From: Apostichopus japonicus
Lineage: Eukaryota > Echinodermata > Holothuroidea > Aspidochirotida > Stichopodidae
Assembly: GCF_037975245.1 (NCBI RefSeq)
Contig: NC_092563.1
Coordinates: forward strand, 8,059,501 to 8,123,500
Direction: 5' to 3'
Length of the DNA: 64,000 nt
Both the position numbers and the translations under genes were made by a program. Numbering within the stretch: the first letter of the stretch is position 1; each line of letters starts with the position of its first letter. The notes under the pieces are model-generated. The model saw nothing but the letters and a program-made list of their open reading frames with translations. It made no database searches and was not told the DNA's origin. This document shows positions 46,801 through 58,060 of the stretch, piece after piece.

Positions 46801-47906
46801 CATGTTTTATAATACAATGTCTTGAATACTTTCTTTAAACAAAATTCTGGTCTATGATTAGATTGCATGAATTGAATTGGCTGGGTGGGGGCACCTTTTG
46901 GGGGGTCTGAAAACCCCTTCCCGACCAGCAATTTTGTCAGATTTTCCTTTATTTTAATGTACAGACATACTAATTCCTTTCGACAAAGTTAAGTCTGTGG
47001 GCTAAGATGGGGTGAAATCAACCCGCATTTTGGAGTGGGTGAGGGTGACATTTGTTGGGGTCTGACAACACCTCCGCGACTGGGAATTTTGTCAGTTTTA
47101 CTTTTTGTAATGTACATCCATACTACTAACTTTTGACAAAGTTTGGTTTTGCCAAAGTTTGGTCCATGGGCTAGATGGGGTGAAATCAACCCGACTGGGG
47201 GTGACCTAGTGGGGGGTCCGACAACCCCTTCCCGACCAGGAATTTTGTCAGTTTTGCCTTTTTTGTAATGTACAGCCATACTACTTCCTTCTGACAAAGT
47301 TTGATCCATGGGCTAGATGGGGTGAAATCAACCCGACTGGGGGTGACTTAGTTGGGGGTCTGACAACCCCTTCCCGACCAGGAATTTTGTCAGTTTTGCC
47401 TTTTTTGTAATGTACAGCCATACTACTTCCTTCTGACAAAGTTTGGTCCATGGGCTAGATGGGGTGAAATCAACCCGCCTTTTGGGGGGTGGGTCAGGGT
47501 ACACTTTGTGGGGGTCTGACATCACCTTCCCGACCAACAAGTTTGTCAGTTTTTCCATTTTTGTAACATACTACCATGCTACTTCCTTTTGCCAAAGTTT
47601 GGTCCATGGGCTAGATGGGGTGAAATCAACCCGACTGGGGGTGACTTAGTGGGGGGTCTGACAACCCCTTCCCGACCAGGAATTTTGTCAGTTTTGCCTT
47701 TTTTGTAATGTACAACCATACTACTTCCTTCTGACAAAGTTTGGTCCATGGGCCAGATAGGGTGGTCTTTTTCAGGGGGTCTGGGGTCCGAACCTGACCA
47801 CTGAGGTTGAGCTGACAATTTTTTTGTGAATGACCTAGATGGTCTAAGTAACTTTAAGGGGTCAAACCTTCTGGGCTAAATGGGGTGAAATCATATGGGA
47901 CAGGCT
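43853..47906. mobile_element. Foldback element FB1, copy 2
   Basis: Same organisation as copy 1: a left array (43853 to about 44735), a 2.1-kb centre (about 44738-46876) and an inverted right array (about 46890-47906). The centre is nearly identical to 24800-26940 with only scattered differences, so the two copies separated recently. Array lengths differ: the left is shorter and the right longer than in copy 1. The outermost array units are exchanged between sides relative to copy 1. It is not enclosed by the outer MITE seen around copy 1. Confidence 0.87.
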
Positions 47907-50761
47907 TTTGGCCTATTTGGGTTTAATTGTTATTTCAAAATTCATCAATGTGAAGGTGTGACATTGCAAAGAAATAAAAGACAATTTGGTTTCCTTGTGA
48001 GGTTATTTTACAATAAAATGCATAATTGGACTTAACTTACAGAAAATATTTATCATTACAGGCCTTACAAGTAGTTTTGTGTCAGTGAAGTTACTTGGTG
48101 CATTCAAACTATCCATGGGAAAGGCAATTCTAGGATGAACAGGAAATTTTCCCATTTGGTAGTTATTATGTAGACAACAGTATACTCCCATCTTATAAGG
48201 AAGAAACCATGGAAATAGTGCACTTGTTTTCTCTGCAACTTCGAAAGGAATGTATCAGATTTCATTTATAAACATGCCTTACAGCCAGATTGAACTCTCA
48301 TGAATTCACTGTGTATAGTCATTACAAGAAGACCATAGGCCTATGTGAGAGCTGGATGGGATCATATGTCTTGCTACTGGGAACAGTCACTAGAGAGGAG
48401 GAATGCATATGGTATCACTACAATCATGTACTGTAACCCATTTGCACAGTGATAAAGCTTATGCATTTGGAAAGAGTCTGCATAGAGAAAATTCATGCTC
48501 TGTCCAGGGAGTTGTTATGGACAACTCCCTGGTTAGACCAGTAGTCTCATTTTATTCACAACAAATGGGCACTTTATGAATAAACCATTTACTTTTTTGG
48601 GGGGTCATGTTGGGGGGGGTTTCTTTTAGTTTTGACTTCAAAGGTTTGTTAACTGCCAGGTACATTGTATTACTGTAGCGCTTCCATGGTATTAGCACAT
48701 ACAGTCTGCTTTATAGATAGTCAAGTTATCTGATTAAAATGTGAAACTCTCAGTACAGTCTAAAGAAGAGAAGTTTATTTCACTGGTAGCATTGTATCAG
48801 ACCTTAAATGTTTTGGTTCCTTGTATATCATATTTATTAACGGGGTCACAGCCTCACAGGGTCATGTGTGAATATGCAAATTGTAGAACTGCAAATTTAA
48901 GTTAGATTTTAACAGGTACATTACATGATGGTTATATTAAACTTGGTATCATGCATATTACTATTACAGAACTTGAGAAACCACAGTGGTTATTAACCTT
49001 TAACACACGGCTAAGTACCGTTGTTTATTTATTTTTTGAGTTAGTCATAAACTAACATTTTTTGTCAAGTTTTGCATTTCCACGGTAACTCACATTAATT
49101 TTTGATGTTTTTCGTCTTCTCTTTGTACCATATATTTTACTAACACAACATTACTTCTTCTATAGTAGTTACCACAATGTTGACGGCATACCTAAGTAAA
49201 AAAAAAAAAAAAAAAATCAAAAATTTGCTTCATGTAGATTGTATAGGGAAAATTGAGTCGGTAACTCACATACATATCTAAAAGCGCCAAAACTGGTAAA
49301 CAAATTTTACTTAAAAAGTGTCCTCATACTAAGTGAACTCTAAGACAAGTGAAATTTGGTAGTTATACCTTACCTACTATAGTAAACATATAGGTTGCCA
49401 AAAAATTCCTATATCATTGTCCAGTTGCATAAAAATGATGCAAGACACGGTAACTCACGTTACAATTTGTCCACGCATAACAGTTAATAAAAAATAAGTT
49501 GCTGACACAATTCAATCTTACTAATTTTTATGTAACAGTTTCAAGCTTTAATAAAATTACTTCTTGTGTTCACTTTGTAACACAGTGTAACTGTTATTAA
49601 CTTATTTGCAGTTTCATATTATGTAGGAATCACTGCAGTGCTCCATATCATTCAACAGTAGAGCCAATGAACACTGGTGGAAATGGCCAAAACAATTGAC
49701 ATCAATGATAAAGTTTGTTAAATTGCAAGTGGCGAGGTTAAATAGGCCCTGTGATAGTATTGAGGAATATTTCATGTTGGATGTATCTATATGGTTATGG
49801 GTTACTATGTCTAACACTGTCTAACAGCATTAGCAGCCCCCGTTTCTTATATCTGGCCTAGCTTAATGTACCAAAATCAAAATTCCTTTTAGCATACGAA
49901 AGGGTTAAATTGTAAGACATTAACACGCATATTAACTAGTGTTTGCAAGGGGTATCCGGGTACCCACCCGTCGTGATACTACCCGGTTCCTAACTTATTA
50001 CCCGAATCCTATGCAAAGTGTGACATTTTTTTTTGCATACCGATGGTTATGCAAGATTTTCCCATTGACTTAGTGTGGTGTTAGGCTACCATGTGGTCAA
50101 AGATAATAGCAATAATATAAGTATTCCATAGATATCTTATAACTGTGTCACAATTTCAGCAAATAAACAGATGGTTAGGCTAGATTACCCGATTGACTTA
50201 GTGAGGTGTTAGGCTACCATGTGGAAGAAATTGAAAGAATTTTTACAATTATTATTTTTTCATTCATTTATTTCATAAATGGAAAGACTGACATTTACCA
50301 GATGTTATTAATGGATTATAGACGGGATAACTAAAAAATAGTAATAATCGCAAGTGGTTTTTAACTAATTGTTATTCCAAATACGATCAAACTGCGGGAA
50401 TCACGCAATCGCGCGGCTAATTCGAACCCTGGGCCTGCATATTAGATAGTAGTGGTAAAAACTGTTTAAGAGCTCAATTGGATATTTATATGGGACAGCA
50501 AACATAAGCAGCGACGGCAGTGCGATTTTAGTAGTGATGTTAATTTATTAAAAAGTTAATGAAAGAAACAAGCAAATAGAAATTGTTGAGGAAGGTTTTA
50601 TATAGGTCTAATCTTACACCTATTTGAACATGAAAACATTGTCAGTGGAGAATATAATTCATTTAGTATAGCATCCAATATGTAGTTTCTTGAAAATCGC
50701 GATACACAAGGGTAATTTTTTTACCAGAGACTCGATGGGTAATGGCTCTCGGGTACCCGGT
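47907..50761. other. AT-rich non-coding DNA with GGTAACTCAC motifs
   Basis: No gene recognised. GGTAACTCAC motifs occur near 49084, 49259 and 49449, the last as GGTAACTCACGTTAC. A poly-A tract lies at 49199-49217. Confidence 0.45.
48505..48531. mobile_element. Ultrashort palindrome, 27 bp
   Basis: Arms CAGGGAGTTGT / ACAACTCCCTG around a 5-base loop, the same family as 5799-5830. The flanks (CTCTGTC and GTTAGAC) do not form a 7-bp duplication, so insertion cannot be shown at this site. Confidence 0.6.
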
Positions 50762-51633
50762 TCCTGATTTTTGGACCCTTGTAAACACTAATATTAACAA
50801 TGATTATTAAACAGTGAAAACCACCAATTCAAATTTGAGTTCTCAAATCTTGACTCTGATAAAAACTAACTGAACTTCAAGAACATATTTACAGTTTTAA
50901 GCCATAATTCATTGGGAATGAATTATTGTCCATTTCTCAACAACTCCGTAGAAAACTTGAAATGATCACGGTTGTTCACTACTTTTGGTTTTTAAGTTTT
51001 ACTTTTGAGTTATACCTTGGTAGCATAATTGTCTACTACACTGACATTATAAGCATGATAATACTGTATGATAACTCACGTAACATGGTAACTCACGTTA
51101 CCATTTGCATCACCTACCTGACTTAAACATAGTGGGGTGCACAACATTTCTTTACTTGTTTCACATTTGAGATGATGAGTAGAAACCAAAATCCAATTAT
51201 GAGATTTTTAAAAGTGTCATATTTGATGTATGGGGAAAAAATAATAATTTCAATAACTCATGTTACATCAGCTACAGTACATAGAGGTTTGAATAAAGCA
51301 AAAAATATATTATTTTTGATTATATATTTAAAAGGTTGGTAGTGATATCTGAAGTTAGTGCACTATGTAAGCAATAAATAAACAAATCAGTTGAGTATTA
51401 CCATTTAATTTCTTAGGAGAACAAAAACAAATCTGTTAATAATTTGTGCACAAAATTTGCATTACAGCATCCTTTCACTTCATATGCAAATTTCTAAAAT
51501 TCAATCAATATTTAGGAAGGTATCATATTGATTCCACAAACTTGGATATGTTTACAACAACATTTAACCAATGACAAAATGTGATTGCAGATTTTATATT
51601 TTGAGCCCATGTCCACTTTTTCATGGAAATGCC
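50762..51633 (+). repeat. Dispersed repeat R, uninterrupted copy
   Basis: It matches 22626-22664 joined to 28507-29322, with a single TTAACAAT at about 50792-50799 where the other copy carries the 5.8-kb element. It contains GGTAACTCACGTTACC near 51086-51101. It ends at GAAATGCCC, after which the two copies diverge. Confidence 0.85.
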
Positions 51634-51957
51634 CATTGGACATTTATGTAATTTTAGTTGAAGTGGCATTTCTTACATTATTTCAGTACTTCTCACTTAA
51701 AAGATGAGCTAGCTACTTGGAACTACATGGAGCCAGTATCGGGTGACGTATGTATAGGTTTATTTCAGGTTAGGATGTGTAAAACATCATTTTGCTTCTG
51801 CTTTTAACTGCTTTCAAAGTCACTGCATGTGTTTTCATGATGTTATATGTTTTGTGATGTTATCTCTTTTTGTGTAGTTTCATAAAAGGATCACCCCACA
51901 ACAGGACTGCTTCCATCATGTTGAACTAAAGTGCGATAAGGAAGGCTTTGAAGTGAG

Positions 51958-52165
51958 GTACAAGTGTTTGCCCTGGGGGAGCACCAAGCTCAATGGCTTG
52001 CTGAGCACTTGGGCCATTCTATGGCTGTTCACCATCAACATTATAGGCTTCCAAGCAGCACCCTAGAAAAGGCAAAAGTAGCAAAACTACTCATGGCAGT
52101 CGACTCGGGCAAGTCTTCAAATTTTGTTGGGAGGACCTTAGACGAGATCTCGTTGGACGAAATAG
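51958..52165 (+). CDS. Gene B exon with tyrosine-recombinase-like C-terminal box
   Basis: The frame is open from about 51952 and ends in phase 1 at a GTATGT donor (52166). It encodes VQVFALGEHQAQWLAEHLGH, SMAVHHQHYRLPSSTLEKAK and VAKLLMAVDSG, then GRTLDEISLDEI. LGH followed about ten residues later by a Y matches the final catalytic box (H/W ... Y) of tyrosine recombinases. The sentence-like order LAxHLGH-x5-H-x2-(F/Y)YRLP...AK(V/I)(A/S)KLL matches Crypton-like proteins recalled from fish and echinoderms. The 5' boundary is uncertain: AG at 51956-51957 has a weak pyrimidine tract. The earlier recombinase blocks with the catalytic arginines were not found, so this is only the 3' end of the gene. 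Confidence 0.72.
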
Positions 52166-52843
52166 GTATGTTTACAGAAGTTAAAACTGCAATGAGATGG
52201 CTGGGCTGTATAAATAAATCACCGCACGTAGGAGAGCAGAACTACTGCACAACTATCGTATATGTGTAGATTTTGACTCGCAGATGAAACGCACCAAAAC
52301 AAAAAATGAAATAAAAGTGACATCATGCAAAGTCTGCTGACAATGCTGGGGCATTTTGTACTACAGATCTTTGAAGATGACACCACCTATTTAAGAATGT
52401 ATTTCTGATACTAGTCTGTACCTTGGGTCATCAGTTTTTAAAGACATATCCTTCATTCTCTAGATTCAAGTCACTAAACTGCAATATAGATGGTAGCTGC
52501 GGGTTGAATTTGTTGTTTGTGTGGAAAATGTATATATAAAAAAAAAAGCATGTTCAAAAGTGCATCTTAAGTTTGCCTAACATTTATGTTTGGATCAATT
52601 ACTGTTGATGTACTACTGGATTCAAAGTTTGCTAATATGAAAGCTGGGTAAATTTTAAAGAATGAGGGCAGTGAACCAATTAGTCTACTAAGTATGACAA
52701 ACTTAACAACTCTTATAACATTAGTTAGGGTCTTCCAAATCTTGTATAAAACAATCCCTACATTTTATGAGAAATCATGTTACTTTCTGAGTGTTATGTA
52801 GGTTGCTGAGCTAATTTCATAGAAAAAACTTTTTCCTCTACAG

Positions 52844-52915
52844 AACTTACTCAGGTCTTGGAGGAGGAAGGTGAAACAATTGAGCAGAATGAAAAGATGG
52901 ATAAAATGACTTCAG
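52844..52915 (+). CDS. Gene B, second recognised exon
   Basis: Acceptor TTTTTCCTCTACAG ends at 52843 and donor GTGAGA begins at 52916. With the split glutamate it encodes ELTQVLEEEGETIEQNEKMD and KMTS, an acidic linker. It enters and leaves in phase 1, matching both neighbours. Confidence 0.7.
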
Positions 52916-53044
52916 GTGAGAAATGTCACTTGTTGTGGCTTTGATCTAAAGACCTACTTCATTGAATGAATCAAAGTTTTGATGTGTATTAGTTTTATGT
53001 GTGCTGCTGTAAATGTAATGCATAATTTTATTTCTGTTTTACAG

Positions 53045-53137
53045 AAATTCCTGAACATTCTGAACAGATGTGTTATAGAGCTAAGGATGCTCAGCCAAGT
53101 ACCTCAAAAACAGAAAGGAAACCAAAAAACACTTCCG
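53045..53137 (+). CDS. Gene B, third recognised exon
   Basis: Acceptor TTCTGTTTTACAG ends at 53044 and donor GTAAGA begins at 53138. It encodes EIPEHSEQMCYRAKDAQPST and SKTERKPKNTS, a hydrophilic, basic linker. Phase 1 at both ends, so it could be skipped without a frameshift. Confidence 0.7.
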
Positions 53138-54156
53138 GTAAGAAATGTTTGTTGTGGCTTTGATGTATATTGAGTGATGAAGGCTACTGAGTAGACAGAT
53201 GGACTGTCTGCATACTTTGTATGTTTATGGATTTCTTTCTCACCTGGTGATGGAGAAAAAATGAGAATAACTAACTAACTTTCCAAATGCTCATCTTGGA
53301 AACACAAATTGAGAAGCACTAGCAAAGCCTAGTTTCATAACAAAATACTTAAACTTGAGGCATAAAATTTGCTATGGTTGGTGATAGTCGATTGAAACAA
53401 ACTTAAACTAAGTACATTTATTTTTCTATATATGTCCTGCTTTTTGAAGAGTGGTTAGCTCCTTTGTAGCAAACTTTAAGCAGCTTTTTGCATTTTGTCG
53501 CCATTTTCCACCCTTGTGACATGTCCATCAAGTTTTCTACATGTATCAATCACAAAAAAGCAAACTAAGATATTCAGCAATTCTTTTTCAGAAAATTTCT
53601 TTGAGACAATGTTGAAAGTTCTAACTTTTTTCCTTTAATTTCACCATTTGAAGTTAGATTTCTTCTTTTGTATGACGTTATGGCATTGTGAGGTCAATGA
53701 GGTTGTGAAAATCATACAAAAGGATGCAGAAAGTTGCAAACTTCTATTACCTAAATATTGATATATTTCTTGTCTTCAAGTATTATATAGATACTGCATA
53801 CTTACTAAGACATGTCCTTGTTAAGTTTAAATTGTTATCTTGTCCTTTGATAAGAGAATAATCTATCATATGCGTCCTAGCCACTTCATGTGTTGTTTCT
53901 GACAGGAATGTGTCATAAACTATGAATTCCACCTTCTGAAATTGATGAGTATACAGTATGAAAATATTAATATCTCAAAGAGTCAAGGAATTTATTTTGG
54001 TATGTTGCATGACTGAGAGAAGTTATCCATTTATGTTTTTTGCAATGCCACAAAAATTTTCGACCTTAAGTCACTGTCTAATTTTGAAAATAACAATTAT
54101 ATTGATAAATGAAGTGACTTAGTTTTCCTGTATTTTTGCATTTCTCTCTTTAAAAG

Positions 54157-54362
54157 GCATTCCAAGAAAGTGGCCAGAAGAAGACAAGGATATTTTAACT
54201 AAACACTTCAAGAAATACATCAAGAGAGGGACCCTTCCTGGAAAGGATAAGATTTTAGTATGCATGGAAAATTATCCAGCCAATTTTTCAGGAAGGACCT
54301 GGAAAAACATTAAGGATTGCATTAGAAACATTTCGTCATCATTAAAACTGCCAAGCATTTAG
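54157..54362 (+). CDS. Gene B terminal exon
   Basis: Acceptor CTCTCTTTAAAAG ends at 54156; the stop is TAG at 54360-54362. It encodes IPRKWPEEDKDILTKHFKKY, KRGTLPGKDKILVCMENYP and FSGRTWKNIKDCIRNISSSL. The pattern (R/K)-x-W-x-x-E-(D/E)-x...H-F...(V/L)-P-G-K...C...P-x-x-x-x-R-x-W-x-x-I-K-x-x-(I/V)-x-N resembles the small C-terminal domain found after the recombinase domain in Crypton-like fish proteins (from memory). It may be a helix-turn-helix DNA-binding unit, by inference. The frame is intact from exon to exon. Confidence 0.78.
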
Positions 54363-54399
54363 ACGCCACATTTTTTTATTTTTTGGCTTTGTGTAGATG

Positions 54400-57300
54400 C
54401 CAAAGTATAAGTATTTTCCTAGAGTGGCAATGGTTTATTAGAGAATACTGAGTACACTTTTTGAGTACAATATCTGCTATCTTTCTGCTACATTTTTTCT
54501 GTTGAGAAAATCGTCCAGAATTGTGTCTGAGAGTTTGTGGAGGGGGGGCGGGGACATTGGGGACAAGTATTATACAAAATTGGGGACAAGCATTATTACA
54601 AAATAACAAAAGTCCAGCGTATTTCATAAAGTGGCAATGCCAGCTGCACTGGCATTATTAGAGAATACTGAGTACAGAGAATATACAGTTATGCATTAAG
54701 CATATACACATTCCACCATATTTGTACAAAATGACAAAGTCCAGAGTAATTTCCTAGCTTGGCAATGCCAGCTTCTCTGGCATTATTATAGAATACACAG
54801 TAAGGTTTTTTGCTGAGTACACTTTCTGTTCCATTTTTTGCTGCAGAAAAAAAGTCCAAAAGTGTGTCTAATCTGAAGTATGTACCTAGACTGGCTATGC
54901 CAGCTTCACTTATAGAAAACACAAGCATTATAGGAGAATATACAGTTTAATGCATTAGGCATATACACATTCCACCATCTTTTTACAAAATGACAAAAGT
55001 CCAGCATATTTTCATAAAGTGGCAATGCCAGCTGCACTGGCATTATTAGAGAATATTGAGTGCATATTCTGAGTACACTTTCTGCTACAATTTTTTGTTC
55101 AGAAAAAAAGTCCAGAAGTGTGTCTGATAGATTGATAAATTATTAGAGAATACACAGTTAGGTATTCACTGAGTACACTTTCTGCTGCACTTTTGTTTTT
55201 GCAGGGAAAAAATGGCCAGAATTGTATCTGATAGCAGGTTGTGGGGAGTGGGGGGGGGGGGGTCATGAGCATTATATAGAACAATACACAGTTGTGCATT
55301 TGGTTTTGAAACAACTTTGTTTGTCATGGCTGCACTGCATTGATGTCAAATGGGGTGCCTTTGCCTACCTCAGTATTTTAGACAGTGGTCAGATGCTGGG
55401 GTATACACTGTAGTCCGTAGGACGGGGACATTAAATGGCGGTCCCGGTAGCAGGAATGGGAGCAAAATCACACACCTGCCTCGTTATCCTTTGAACACTT
55501 ATCGTAAAGAGAAGGCTTGAAATAAGCCGGTGTTCGTCCACGATCTAACACGTATATATGGCCTCAAATAAGCTAATGTCAGGCTTCTTCATCTTTGGGT
55601 CTCTAAACTAAACTATTTAACATAAACAAGAGCATATACGCTTTCCATTATTTTTGTACAAATGACAAAGTCTAAAGTATTTTCCTGGAGTGGCAATGCT
55701 AGCTGCATTGGCATTATTGGAGAATATAATTTTTTCAGGAACAAAGTCCAAAAGTGTATCTGATTGTGTGTGGGTGGGGGCACGATCATTATAGGAGAAT
55801 ATCCAGTAATACATTCCATATGCATTCCATCATCATTGTGCATTGGCATTATTGGAGATTATAATTTTTTTTTTTCTCAGAAATAAAGTCCAAAAGTGTA
55901 TCTGATTGTGTGTAGGTGGGGGCACTAACTTTATGATAGGAGAATAAACAGTTATGCATTGAGCATATTCCACCATCTTTGTACAAAATGACAAAATTCC
56001 AAAGTATTTTCCTAGAGTGGCAATGCCAGCTGCATGGCATTATTGGAGAATATAATTTTTTGTTTTCAGAATAAAAGTCCAAAAGTGTATCTAATTGTGC
56101 GTAGGTGGGGGCACGAGCATTATAGGAGAATATACAGTTATGCATCGAGCATATTCCACCATCTTTGTACAAATGATAAAGTCCAGAGTATTTTCCTAGA
56201 GTGGCAATGCCAACTGCATTGGTTTTATTGGAGAATATAGTTTTTTTCAGAAACAAAGTCCAAAAGTGTATGTGATTGTGTGTGGGTGGGGGCTCGAGCA
56301 TTATAGGAGAATAAACAGTAATGCATTGAGCATATTTCACCATCTTTGTACAAAATGACAAAGTCCCAGAGTATTTTCCTAGAGTGGCAATACCAGCTGC
56401 ACTGGCAGTAATGGAGAATATAATTTTAATTCAGAAAAAAAGTCCAAAAGTGTATCTAATTGTGCGTAGGTGGGGCACGAGCATTATAGGAGAATAAACA
56501 GTTATGCATTGAGCATATTCCACCATCTTTGTACAAAATGACAAAATTCCAAAGTATTTTCCTAGAGTGACAATGCCAGCTGCACTACCATTATTGGAGA
56601 ATATAATTTTTTTGGAAAAAAAGTCCAAAAGTGTATCTAATTGTGCGTAGGTGGGGGCACGATCATTATAGGAGAATATACAGTAATGCCTTAAGCTTAT
56701 TTGCATTCCATCATCATTGTGCATTGGCAATATTGGATATTATAATTTTTTTTTCTTCAGAAATAAAGTCCAAAAGTGTATCTGATTGTGTGTAGGTGGG
56801 GGCACGAGCATTATAGGAGAATAAACAGTTATGCATTGAGCATATTACACCATCTTTGTACAAAATGACAAAGTCCAGAGTATTTTCCTAGAGTGGCAAT
56901 ACCAGCTGCACTGGCAATAATGGAGAATATAATTTTAATTCAGAAAAAAAGTCCAAAAGTGTATCTAATTGTGCGTAGGTGGGGGCACGAGCATTATAGG
57001 AGAATAAACAGTAATGCATTGAGCATATTCCACCATCTTTGTACAAAATGACAAAATTCCAAAGTATTTTCCTAAAGTGACAATGCCAGCTGCACTACCA
57101 TTATTGGAGAATATAATTTTTTTGGAAAAAAAGTCCAAAAGTGTATCTAATTGTGCGTAGGTGGGGGCACGATCATTATAGGAGAATAAACAGTAATGCA
57201 TTGAGCATATTTCACCATCTTTGTACAAAATGACAAAGTCCCAGAGTATTTTCCTAGAGTGGCAATACCAGCTGCACTGGCAATAATGGAGAATATAATT

Positions 57301-58060
57301 TTAATTCAGAAAAAAAGTCCAAAAGTGTATCTAATTGTGCGTAGGTGGGGCACGAGCATTATAGGAGAATAAACAGTTATGCATTGAGCATATTCCACCA
57401 TCTTTGTACAAAATGACAAAATTCCAAAGTATTTTCCTAGAGTGACAATGCCAGCTGCCCTACCATTATTGGAGAATATAATTTTTTTGGAAAAAAAGTC
57501 CAAAAGTGTATCTAATTGTGCGTAGGTGGGGGCACGATCATTATAGGAGAATATACAGTAATGCATTAAGCTTATATGCATTCCATCATCATTGTGCATT
57601 GGCATTATTGGAGATTATAATTTTGCATTGAGCATATTCCACTATCTTTGGGGAGGAGGGTGGGGGACACGAGCATTATAGAAAATACACAGTTCTGTAT
57701 TGAACATAAGCATATATGCTTTCCATTATTTTTGTACAAAATAACAAAGTCCAAAGTTGCTTCCTAGAATACACAGTTAGGTATTCACTGAGTACACTTT
57801 CTGCTACAATTTTTTTGCAGAAAAGATCAAAATCGTGTCTGATAATGGGTGATGTGGGGGTGGAGGGTGGGTTAAACGAGCATTATAGGAGAATACACAG
57901 TTCGGCATTGAACATAAGCATATGCTTTCCATTATTTTTGTACAAAATAACAAAGTCCAGAGTATTTCCCTACATTGGCAATGCCAGCTTCACTTATAAA
58001 AAACACAGGCATTGCTGTATTTTGCTTCATTTTCCCCTGTAACACAAAGAGTACAATGTT
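54400..58060. repeat. Satellite array, ~182-bp unit with 875-bp higher-order period
   Basis: GTCCAAAAGTGTATCT recurs at 55746, 55888, 56077, 56258, 56442, 56623, 56768, 56951, 57133, 57317 and 57498: spacing is 181-189 bases with two shortened units of 142-145. Two alternating unit types are visible. The block at 56431-56730 recurs almost unchanged at 57306-57605, an 875-base higher-order repeat. Units before 55700 and after 57600 are more diverged, as expected at array edges. All open frames here (for example 55849-56361 on the minus strand) are satellite by-products. Confidence 0.88.

Noticed and set aside
51878-51957. Possible exon reading FHKRITPQQDCFHHVELKCD after the strong acceptor at 51877
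   Set aside because: It is in a different frame from the recombinase exon and ends at a stop within it; no known domain. Left out of gene B, although an upstream exon using part of it cannot be excluded.
55849-56361. 170-codon minus-strand open frame
   Set aside because: It is made of ~60-residue repeats that follow the 182-bp satellite period (about 182 = 3 x 61 with shifts); no gene-like features.
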